Assembly (NCBI RefSeq): GCF_900105455.1
Contig: NZ_FNSF01000001.1
Coordinates: 191,001 to 255,000 of the forward strand
Reading direction: 5' to 3'
Source: Tenacibaculum sp. MAR_2009_124
GTDB taxonomy: Bacteria > Bacteroidota > Bacteroidia > Flavobacteriales > Flavobacteriaceae
Length of the DNA stretch: 64,000 bases
Shown: one piece after another, positions 10,313 through 18,862 of the stretch
Position numbering within the stretch: the first letter of the stretch is position 1
Layout: each line of letters opens with the position of its first letter
Translations under genes and position numbers: made by a program
Notes under the pieces: model-generated
Databases searched by the model: none
What the model saw: only the letters and a program-made list of their open reading frames with translations
Told to the model about the DNA's origin: nothing

Positions 10313-12922
10313 GTGATTATAAAAGGGGATTTCAGAATGATTTTAGCGGCACAAATAGTGTTATTGTTAGGTGCTTGTACTTTTGAGAAAAAAAAGACAA
10401 GTGAATATGAAATAACTATAATGACCCTTAAAGAATTTGATTCTATTAGAGATAATTTATCATATGCTAAATTAGATCCAGATCAAATTTCAGAAACAAT
10501 ACGAAGGTTAACAAAAGAAGTACAATTTTCCAAAAACTCTAACGAAACGGCTAAACGCAATCGTTTATTAGCTATTTATTATTTAATTTTTGCAGATTAT
10601 CAAAAAGCAAACGAGCGTTTCGATACGGTAGGTAAATATTATAAAAAACACGCTAAATGGAAGCAATATGTTTGCATTAGTAAGTTAAGGGCAATATCCT
10701 ATAGAGGTCAAGGTAGGTATTCAAAAATGGAAGAAGTTTTGAAGGAAGCCATTGAAATATCAAAAGAGCAGGACGTGATTCCATATGATTTGCTGCCTAT
10801 TCACGAGCTTTCCGTTTATTATAGTTACGATATCGGAAATCCTATGAAAGGAATTGAGTATGGTAAAATTTTTATAGATAAACTCAAAAAATACGACACA
10901 ATTAAAGAAGAAAGACGTGCTTATGATTCTATTAAGGGGCATAATTTAAATATTCTTCTTTTAAACTTAACAAGGTCTTATATAGAAACAAGACAACTGG
11001 ATAAAGCTGATGAGAATTTGAAGTTTTTAGAAAACGAATTCACAAAAGTTGGAGATGTAGAGAAAATAATGAGGGTTTATAGCAATTATATAGATTATTA
11101 CGTTAAAAAGTCGGATACGAATAAAATACAAGAATATAAAGAAAAGTATTTTAAGTATAGTCATAAATTCAATGATTCACTTATAACAATCAATAGAAGA
11201 ATTTCCGAAGCAAATCTTCAGTTAATGAAGAAAGAAAAAAGTAATTTAATGGAGGATGGAGAGAGCAATAGAAAAGTTTTAGTAATAGCGTTCCTGGGAA
11301 CTCTATTGTTGTTAATTTTTCTGTTTGAGAGATATTTTTTAAAACTTAAATATGAAAAGGAAGGGGTTGAGCTTGCTTTAGAAAATGAGCAAGATTTTAA
11401 GAAGTTTAGAGCTTCTTTATTTATTAATATCGCTCACGAAATACGAACACCATTGTCTTTAATTCTTGGGTATATTGACTTGTCTACAGATAAAACTATT
11501 AATAGAGAAGAATTAAAAAAATACCTTAAAGAAATTAGAAGAAAGAGTAATAAAGTAATTGATAATGTTTCTGAGGTTATATCTCTAATAAAAGAAGATA
11601 AACCAAAAGAAGAGGTGAAATTGGAAAAGGTAATAATAGAACCTCATTTGCAACAGTTATTCTTTTCTTTTGAAGGAATTGCAAAAATTAAACAAGTTAA
11701 GCTTGAGTATAATGTAAAATTACCCGAGAATTACTTTTTGGAGACAAATCTTAATAAACTAGAAAGTCTCGTAAATAATTTAGTAGGGAATGCTATTAAG
11801 TTTTCACCAAAATATGCAACAGTTTTTTTTAATGCCCAAATTAAAAACAACACATTTTATATTGAGGTAAAGGATCAAGGAAGTGGAATAAGTAAGGATA
11901 ATCAAAAAAATATTTTTAATAAGTTTTATCAGGAAGAAAAGACAGGTAAATCTGAGGGATTTGGAATTGGTTTGGCTATTGTAAAAGATATTGTTGATAC
12001 CCTAAAAGGTACGATATCCGTTGAGAGTGAAACTTCTGAAGGTGCTGTTTTTATACTAGAATTCCCTATTTCGGGAAATACTGAACTTTCACAAATTAAT
12101 ACCATTACTAGACAATCGAAAATAGAAGAAAAACCAAAAGAAGAACAAAGGTCAAATGGTTTTAAACAAAAAAACAGATTGTTAATAGTTGAAGATAACC
12201 CTTATATGGTTGATTATTATGAAAAAGTACTTTCAAAAGAGTATCAATGCGATTTTGTGTTTAATGGTGTTGAGGGAATTGATAAGTTGAAAAATAATAA
12301 GTATCATCTCGTAATTTCTGATTTAATGATGCCAAAGATGAATGGGATTGAATTTAGGCAAGAGATGAGAGGAGTTTTAAAAGACAATAATACTCCTTTT
12401 ATAATGGTTACGGCTTTAGATTATGAAGAAAACAAGGTAGAAGCCTTTAATATTGGTGTAGATGATTATGTGGTTAAACCTTTTAGCAAAAGCGAGTTAT
12501 TGGCAAGAATAAATTGCTTGATTGAAAATAAACAAAGAAGAGAGGAGTGGAATAAATTAGAGAATGAGGAAGAGAGTGTAGTTGAAACTTATAATGAAAA
12601 AAAACTGAAACATATAAAGGGAATTATTTTAGAAAGTATTCATAAAGATGATTTTACTGTAACTGCTTTAGCGGAATATGTTAACTTAAGTCAACGGCAA
12701 TTAGAAAGAACCATTAAAAGCCTTACTGGACTCACTCCTGTTAAATTCATTCTTGAGGTTAAATTAATAGAAGCTTATAAAAAGATAAAAAACAAAGAAG
12801 AGGAAGATGTCAATAACATACGATACTCAACTGGTTTTAAAAGCGCGTCTTATTTTTCAGTAAAGTTTAAAGAACGTTTTGGGGTTAATCCAAGTGAATT
12901 ACTAAGAGAAGAATTGAAATAG
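10313..12922 (+). CDS. Hybrid sensor kinase / AraC regulator, paralogue 1 (TPR-HisKA-HATPase-REC-AraC)
   Basis: An 869-residue one-protein two-component system. A short hydrophobic leader ends in LLGAC (Cys22, lipobox-like). Residues about 40-300 are TPR-like helices (conserved YDLLPIHELSVYYSYDIG). One membrane segment lies near 321-341 (VLVIAFLGTLLLLIFLF). HisKA has AHEIRTPL with His375; HATPase has N box NNLVGNAIKFS, G1 DQGSG and G2 GFGIGLAIVK. The receiver has phospho-acceptor Asp670 in ISDLMMPKMNG. AraC helices end the chain (NLSQRQLERTIK, GFKSASYFSVKFKERFGVNP). The start is GTG 10313; ATG 10337 is an alternative that shortens the leader. Ligand and target genes are unknown. All signalling residues look intact. 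Confidence 0.88.
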   Translation: MIIKGDFRMILAAQIVLLLGACTFEKKKTSEYEITIMTLKEFDSIRDNLSYAKLDPDQISETIRRLTKEVQFSKNSNETAKRNRLLAIYYLIFADYQKANERFDTVGKYYKKHAKWKQYVCISKLRAISYRGQGRYSKMEEVLKEAIEISKEQDVIPYDLLPIHELSVYYSYDIGNPMKGIEYGKIFIDKLKKYDTIKEERRAYDSIKGHNLNILLLNLTRSYIETRQLDKADENLKFLENEFTKVGDVEKIMRVYSNYIDYYVKKSDTNKIQEYKEKYFKYSHKFNDSLITINRRISEANLQLMKKEKSNLMEDGESNRKVLVIAFLGTLLLLIFLFERYFLKLKYEKEGVELALENEQDFKKFRASLFINIAHEIRTPLSLILGYIDLSTDKTINREELKKYLKEIRRKSNKVIDNVSEVISLIKEDKPKEEVKLEKVIIEPHLQQLFFSFEGIAKIKQVKLEYNVKLPENYFLETNLNKLESLVNNLVGNAIKFSPKYATVFFNAQIKNNTFYIEVKDQGSGISKDNQKNIFNKFYQEEKTGKSEGFGIGLAIVKDIVDTLKGTISVESETSEGAVFILEFPISGNTELSQINTITRQSKIEEKPKEEQRSNGFKQKNRLLIVEDNPYMVDYYEKVLSKEYQCDFVFNGVEGIDKLKNNKYHLVISDLMMPKMNGIEFRQEMRGVLKDNNTPFIMVTALDYEENKVEAFNIGVDDYVVKPFSKSELLARINCLIENKQRREEWNKLENEEESVVETYNEKKLKHIKGIILESIHKDDFTVTALAEYVNLSQRQLERTIKSLTGLTPVKFILEVKLIEAYKKIKNKEEEDVNNIRYSTGFKSASYFSVKFKERFGVNPSELLREELK

Positions 12923-13027
12923 AAGTTAAAAGAAAAAGAAGATTAAGAGCAGAAAATTAATAAATGGGAATACGGAGATAGAGATACCTGTGTTCATTAT
13001 AAATATATGAATATAAACTAGTAGTGA

Positions 13028-15664
13028 TTGTTTAGCTTTAACCAAATAACGATACAAGCACTTTTTAAGATTGTGGTTTTGTTAATGTGGATATTATCTG
13101 TTTTTGGATGTGAACTTGATAAAAGTGACTCAAAAAAAATAGAAATACAACCATTGACGAAAAAGAGGTATGATTCGTTGCGAAATATAATTTTTCATAG
13201 ACTAGAACCTCATAAAGGTTTTGAAGTTTTCTATAAACTTGAAAAAGAAACTCAACATCTTGAAGACTTTGACGAATTATTGAAGCGTTATAAATTAATG
13301 CTTTGGTATTATATTATTTCATCAGACTATAGAGACGGAGATGCAATTATAGAGAAACTTAAAACGTATTATAAAGATCATAACAAATGGTCAGATTATA
13401 TGATGTTGAGTAAAATGATCTGCATTTACTATCGAGGAAGAGGGAGGAATGGAGAAATGGAAGCCGTTTTAAAAGAGGCCATTACCATGGCTCAAAAACA
13501 TAAAGAGGTTTACCCATACGATTTGTTACCTATTCATGAATTATCTGTCTTTTATACTTATGATATAGGGAAACATAAGGAAGCTGTAAAGTATGGAGAG
13601 TTGTTTTTTGATAAGGTAAGAATATACGATACTATTAAAAGTAGAAAAAAAGTTTTTGATTCTATTAAAGGTGAAAATGTACATATTTTAAGTTTAACCT
13701 TAGGTAGATCTTACACAGAGTTAGGCGAATTAGATAAAGCCTATCCTTATTTAGAATATGCGGAAAAAAGTTTTGAAGAACTTCATAATGTCGGAGTTTT
13801 AACAAGGGTGTATAGTAATTTTATTGATTATTATTTGAAAAAAAAGGATGTTGAAAAACTTAACTATTACAAAAAAAAGTATTTAACTTTTAGTCAAAGT
13901 AATAATGATTCTTTGTTGTCGACTCGACAAAAAATATCTGAAACAAATTTGAAGTTGATTTCTAATGAAAAAAAGGTATTTCTAGAAGAAGAAGAGAATA
14001 AAATAAAAATTTTGGTAATCGCCGTGCTGGGAGTTTTGCTATTTCTTACTGTGATTTTCCAAAGGTTTTTTTTAAAACTAAAATATGAAAAAGAAAGTAT
14101 TCATTTAGCATTAGAAAAAGAGCAAGAGTTTAAAAAATTTAGAGCGTCTTTATTTATCAATATCGCGCACGAAATCCGAACTCCTTTGTCTCTTATATTG
14201 GGTTATATAGATTTGTCAACAGATAAAACTATTTCGAAGGCTGAGTTAAGAAAATATTTGAAGGAAATTAGAAGAAAAAGCAATAAGGTTATTAGGAATG
14301 TTTCCGATATTATTTCCTTATTAAAAGAGGGGAAACCTAAGGAAGAACTGAAATTAGAAAATATAATTATAGAGCCTCATTTACAACAGTTATTTTTTTC
14401 TTTTGAAGCAATGGCCAATATTAAAGAAATAACACTAAGCTATAAAGCAGAGCTTCCTGAAAACTTTTCAATGCTAACAAACTTAAAGAAGCTGGAAAGC
14501 CTAATAAATAATTTAGTGGGCAATGCCATAAAATTTTCACGTAAAGGTTCGAAGGTAAGTTTACTAACGTTTATTGCGGATAATCATATATACATAAAAG
14601 TGGTCGATCAAAGTAGCGGAATAAGTGAAGTAAATCTCAAACACATTTTTGATAAATTCTATCAAGAAGAAAATAAAGGGAGTTCAGAGGGTTTTGGAAT
14701 TGGGCTGGCGATAGTTAAGGATATTGTAGATGTTCTAAAAGGGAAGATTACTGTAGAAAGTACGTTAAACAAAGGAGCGACATTTAGCGTAATGCTTCCT
14801 TTTGATACTGCTGAAATGAATGAGCTAACCACGGTGTCGAGAGAATCACAAGTTGAGAGGAAAAGCGATACTAAAAAAAGATTGGTAGATAATTTATTTA
14901 ATAAGAAGAACAAACTTCTAATAGTGGAAGATAACGCTTATATGGTCGATTATTACGATAGATTATTGTCGAAATTATATCAATGTGATTATGTTTTTAA
15001 TGGAATAGAAGCTTTGGAGAAGCTTAAGAATGTAAAATATGATCTCGTTATTTCTGACGTGATGATGCCTGAAATGAATGGAATTGAGTTGAGGAAAGAA
15101 ATGAAAAAGCTTTTTAAAGACAGATATTTACCATTTATAATGGTAACAGCAATGGATTATGAAGAAAATAAATTAGAAGCTTATAACCTAGGTATCGACG
15201 ATTATATTGCAAAACCTTTTAGTAAAAATGAGTTGATAGCAAGAATAAATCGTCTTATTGAAAATAAAAATCAAAGAGAAGCATGGACAAAAGATCTAGA
15301 TGATACCGATGGGAAAATTGAAACATACGATGAAAAGAATTTAAGAAGTATTCAGCAAGTTATTGTTGAGAATATTGATAAGGATAATTTTACAGTATCT
15401 AGGTTAGCGGAGCTAGTAAATTTTAGTCAAAGACAATTAGAAAGAATAATTAAAAATCTTACAGGGTTAACACCAGTGAAGTTTATTCTGGAAGTAAGGT
15501 TACAAGAAGCTTATAAAAAAATAAAAAATAAGGAAGAAGTTGATGTTAATAATGTTCGTTATTCTGTAGGTTTTAAAAGCGCTTCATATTTTTCAGTGAA
15601 ATTTAAAGAACGATTTGGAGTGAGTCCTAGTGAACTGCTAAAAGAAAAAAATAGGAAAGTATAA
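13028..15664 (+). CDS. Hybrid sensor kinase / AraC regulator, paralogue 2 (G1 box altered)
   Basis: An 878-residue paralogue of the preceding gene, 105 bp downstream, same domain order. The leader ends in VFGC (Cys28). TPR-like region about 45-305, membrane segment near 328-346, His381 in AHEIRTPL, receiver Asp677 in ISDVMMPEMNG, C-terminal AraC domain. The HATPase G1 box reads DQSSG where the other three copies have DQGSG or DEGSG, so the first G1 glycine is lost; ATP binding may be weakened. The frame opens directly after TGA at 13025-13027, and TTG 13028 is the only start that gives a full signal peptide. I cannot tell its ligand or targets. Confidence 0.85.
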   Translation: MFSFNQITIQALFKIVVLLMWILSVFGCELDKSDSKKIEIQPLTKKRYDSLRNIIFHRLEPHKGFEVFYKLEKETQHLEDFDELLKRYKLMLWYYIISSDYRDGDAIIEKLKTYYKDHNKWSDYMMLSKMICIYYRGRGRNGEMEAVLKEAITMAQKHKEVYPYDLLPIHELSVFYTYDIGKHKEAVKYGELFFDKVRIYDTIKSRKKVFDSIKGENVHILSLTLGRSYTELGELDKAYPYLEYAEKSFEELHNVGVLTRVYSNFIDYYLKKKDVEKLNYYKKKYLTFSQSNNDSLLSTRQKISETNLKLISNEKKVFLEEEENKIKILVIAVLGVLLFLTVIFQRFFLKLKYEKESIHLALEKEQEFKKFRASLFINIAHEIRTPLSLILGYIDLSTDKTISKAELRKYLKEIRRKSNKVIRNVSDIISLLKEGKPKEELKLENIIIEPHLQQLFFSFEAMANIKEITLSYKAELPENFSMLTNLKKLESLINNLVGNAIKFSRKGSKVSLLTFIADNHIYIKVVDQSSGISEVNLKHIFDKFYQEENKGSSEGFGIGLAIVKDIVDVLKGKITVESTLNKGATFSVMLPFDTAEMNELTTVSRESQVERKSDTKKRLVDNLFNKKNKLLIVEDNAYMVDYYDRLLSKLYQCDYVFNGIEALEKLKNVKYDLVISDVMMPEMNGIELRKEMKKLFKDRYLPFIMVTAMDYEENKLEAYNLGIDDYIAKPFSKNELIARINRLIENKNQREAWTKDLDDTDGKIETYDEKNLRSIQQVIVENIDKDNFTVSRLAELVNFSQRQLERIIKNLTGLTPVKFILEVRLQEAYKKIKNKEEVDVNNVRYSVGFKSASYFSVKFKERFGVSPSELLKEKNRKV

Positions 15665-15809
15665 ACTATTTTTTGTTTTTTGAAGAACTATGATTCGATA
15701 CATAATTTGACTAAACATTGGTAAAGTACTTGTTTGTTTATTTATCGATTCAAATAAGGTGATTAGTATAACAAAATATTTAAAGTGTAAAGCTTATAAC
15801 CAAATAAAA

Positions 15810-18404
15810 ATGACCAATTATTTTTTAAAGGTAATAGTCCTCTTAATTATTTTTGCATCTTCTAGCTGTGGATTCAGAAATAGTAGTAAAAAGCAAGGAG
15901 CAGTTATTCCTTATACGAAAAAGGAGTATGATTCCCTCCGCACATCCATGTTGAATGTTAATTTAAAGTCGAATCAAATTTCTGAGTTGGTGAATAAACT
16001 TCTTAAGGAATCGGAAGAAGTGACGAACCTGAATGAATTAGCAAAACGTCAAAATTTATTAGTCCTTTATTATCTGAAAGTTAATGATTACAAAAAGGCA
16101 GATCTTTTGTTAGATGAAATACAAAACTATTATAGGGAAAATAAAAAATGGAAGGATTATGTTGCTCTAAGTAAAATAAGATGTATATCTCTCAGGGGAC
16201 GAAAAAGGTATGCGGAAATGGAAACAATATTGAAAGAGGCTATTGAAATTTCAAAAAAGGAAAATGTAGCGCCCTATGATTTATTACCCATTCATGAATT
16301 GTCTGTATTCTATAGTTATGATGTTGGAAAACATCGAGAAGGAATTAAGTATGGAAGCCTGTTTTTTGAGAAATTGAAAGATTTTAACGTCACAGAAGAA
16401 AATAAAAAACTATATGATTCAATAAAACTTCACACTGTGGATGTACTCAACCTAACATTAGGGAAGTCGTACGTTAATATAAATAATTTAGAGAATGCAT
16501 ATAAACATCTTAAATCGGCAGAACAGAAATTTCTACAGGATGATGATGTTAAAAAAATAATTAGAGTATATGCCAATTTTATTGAATACTATTTAAAAAA
16601 GGGAGAATTAGGCAAAGTAAAAGATATAAAAACGAAATACTTGGAGTATAATTCAAGACTAAACAATTTTCTTATTACAAGTAATAAGAGAATCGCTGAG
16701 GACAATATCAATTTAATGAAAGAGGAACGAGAAGGATTGGTGGAGAAAGAGGAAAATAAAAGAAGAATGTTGATTATAGGTTCTTTAGGAACATTTTTAT
16801 TACTGGTAATTATTTTTCAAAGGTATTTTTTAAGGCTTAAATACGAAAAGGAGAGGATTCATTTAGCATTGGAAAAAGAGCAAGAATTTAAGAAATTCAG
16901 AGCATCCTTGTTTATCAATATAGCACATGAAATTCGAACTCCACTATCTTTAATTTTGGGGTATATTGATTTGTCTGAAGATCAAAGTATTAGTGAAAGT
17001 GAGTTAGAGAGATATCTCAAAGAAATTAAGAGAAAGAGTAATAAAATTATCAATAACATTTCTGATATCATTTCTTTATTAAAAGAAGATAAAAAAGAAG
17101 AAGAAGTAGTACTCGAAAAAGTAGTTATCGAACCCTTTTTACAACAATTATTTTTTTCTTTTGAAAGTGTCGCTAAAATAAAAAGAACTGAGCTTAATTA
17201 CAATGTAGAGTTACCAGCAAATTATTCATTAAGAACAAACCTTAATAAGTTGGAAAGTTTAATTTCAAACTTAGTAAGCAATGCCATTAAATTCTCGCCT
17301 AAAAATTCAGTGGTTACGTTTACTGCATTTCTTAAAAATGACATCTTTCATATTCACGTAAAAGATGAAGGAAGTGGTATCAGTAAAAAAAATCAAAAGT
17401 ATATTTTTAGTAAATTTTATCAAGAAGAAAAATTAGGTAAATCCGAAGGGTTTGGTATTGGTTTGGCAATTGTAAAAGATATTGTAGATAAATTACAAGG
17501 TAGTATTACGGTTAAGAGCGATGAAGGACGAGGAGCTGTTTTCATGGTTAAATTCCCTGTTCTTCACGAAGAAGAGAACCAGGAGAAGGAAATTGTTACA
17601 AAGAAAATCAAGAATGAGAAAGACGGAGTTATAAGTCTTGATAATGTATTTAATAAAGGAAGTAAATTGTTGATTGTAGAAGATAATCCTTATATGGTTG
17701 ATTATTACGATAAAATATTATCTAAATTTTTTAGATGTGATTTTGCTTTTAATGGGGAAAAAGGTCTTGAGAAAATGACCCATAAAGAATACGACCTTAT
17801 TATATCTGATGTTATGATGCCTCAAATGAATGGTATTGAGTTGAGGAAGAGTATGAAAGGATTGTCAATAAACGAAAAGACTCCTTTTATCATGGTAACT
17901 GCCTTGGGATATGAAGATAATAAAATAGAAGCATTTAATATTGGAATAGACGATTATATAGTAAAACCGTTTAGTAAGAAAGAGTTGATAGCTAGAGTTA
18001 ATTGTTTAATTGAAAACAAGCAAAAAAGAGAAGAATGGGTGCAGAGTTCAGATGAAGAGGAAAAAGAAATTGAAACTTTTGAAGAAAGAAACTTAAGAGA
18101 ACTGCAACAATTAATTCAGGAAAATATTCATCGTGAAGATTTTTCCGTTGCAGAATTAGCCGAAAAGATAAATTTTAGTCAAAGGCAATTGGAAAGAATA
18201 ACGAAGAAGTTAACGGGGTTAACACCAGTGAAATTCGTACTAGAGATAAGGCTCCAAGAAGCGTACAAAAAAATCAAAAATAAAGAAGAGGCAGATATTA
18301 ACAATGTACGTTACTCCATCGGTATGAAAAGCGCCTCTTATTTTTCTGTGAAATTTAAAGAGCGTTTTGGAATAAGTCCAAGTGAACTGCTAAAAGATGG
18401 CTAG
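15810..18404 (+). CDS. Hybrid sensor kinase / AraC regulator, paralogue 3
   Basis: An 864-residue member of the tandem family. ATG 15810 (MTNYFLKVIVLLIIFASSSC) gives a clean lipoprotein-like signal with Cys20; the longer GTG start at 15759 would put 17 polar residues before it. TPR-like domain, membrane segment near residues 320-338 (MLIIGSLGTFLLLVIIF), His373, N box SNLVSNAIKFS, G1 DEGSG, G2 GFGIGLAIVK, receiver Asp667 (ISDVMMPQMNG) and AraC output are all present and look functional. The spacer from paralogue 2 is 145 bp. It closely resembles paralogue 4 in the membrane and kinase segments, suggesting these two are the most recent duplicates; that reading is by eye. Confidence 0.87.
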   Translation: MTNYFLKVIVLLIIFASSSCGFRNSSKKQGAVIPYTKKEYDSLRTSMLNVNLKSNQISELVNKLLKESEEVTNLNELAKRQNLLVLYYLKVNDYKKADLLLDEIQNYYRENKKWKDYVALSKIRCISLRGRKRYAEMETILKEAIEISKKENVAPYDLLPIHELSVFYSYDVGKHREGIKYGSLFFEKLKDFNVTEENKKLYDSIKLHTVDVLNLTLGKSYVNINNLENAYKHLKSAEQKFLQDDDVKKIIRVYANFIEYYLKKGELGKVKDIKTKYLEYNSRLNNFLITSNKRIAEDNINLMKEEREGLVEKEENKRRMLIIGSLGTFLLLVIIFQRYFLRLKYEKERIHLALEKEQEFKKFRASLFINIAHEIRTPLSLILGYIDLSEDQSISESELERYLKEIKRKSNKIINNISDIISLLKEDKKEEEVVLEKVVIEPFLQQLFFSFESVAKIKRTELNYNVELPANYSLRTNLNKLESLISNLVSNAIKFSPKNSVVTFTAFLKNDIFHIHVKDEGSGISKKNQKYIFSKFYQEEKLGKSEGFGIGLAIVKDIVDKLQGSITVKSDEGRGAVFMVKFPVLHEEENQEKEIVTKKIKNEKDGVISLDNVFNKGSKLLIVEDNPYMVDYYDKILSKFFRCDFAFNGEKGLEKMTHKEYDLIISDVMMPQMNGIELRKSMKGLSINEKTPFIMVTALGYEDNKIEAFNIGIDDYIVKPFSKKELIARVNCLIENKQKREEWVQSSDEEEKEIETFEERNLRELQQLIQENIHREDFSVAELAEKINFSQRQLERITKKLTGLTPVKFVLEIRLQEAYKKIKNKEEADINNVRYSIGMKSASYFSVKFKERFGISPSELLKDG

Positions 18405-18862
18405 TAATACTATGGAAATCTTATGTTTATACTTATAATAGAATAAGAACAACTTATAATTTTAGTTTTTCTAGAGAAATAGATGTAGTAAAGGCGGTCT
18501 AATTAAGTATGTGAATATAATTTAATAGCTCAAATTATAAAATATAAAGAAAGCCCCAATTTCGCCTAGTTTAGGTTACTGGTATGGGGCCAATTGACTT
18601 AGGGGGATCAATTAAGATTGTTAATCTAAAATGGTTTGTTTGTTGTAACAAATGTAGTATCCTTCTTGAAGTGTTGATTAATGAAATACGTCAAATAATT
18701 GCGTTTGAAAAAAAAACTCTTGCTCAAATTCGACTTCCGATGTCTTTTTTTTAATAGCTTTTTCGTTACTTTGTTGACTTGAATAGAAGTGGTTATGAGC
18801 CGCGAATAAATAATCCACTTAAAAAGAGTTATAAAAAGTGGATAGATGGCTTTAAGGTAGTG
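18405..18862. other. 458-bp intergenic region between paralogues 3 and 4
   Basis: The longest spacer in the sensor-regulator array. It contains the GC-rich hairpin at 18552-18591, and otherwise AT-rich DNA with no credible gene. An in-frame TTG at 18779 extends paralogue 4 but its residues do not look like a signal peptide. Confidence 0.6.
18552..18591 (+). terminator. GC-rich hairpin related to the one at 10022
   Basis: GCCCCA (18553-18558) pairs with TGGGGC (18585-18590), enclosing a small CCTA-GTT-TAGG hairpin. The flank lacks a T-run, so it may be a weak terminator or another RNA element. Its layout (about 40 nt, central AGTTTA(A/G)G) parallels 10022-10061. Confidence 0.45.
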
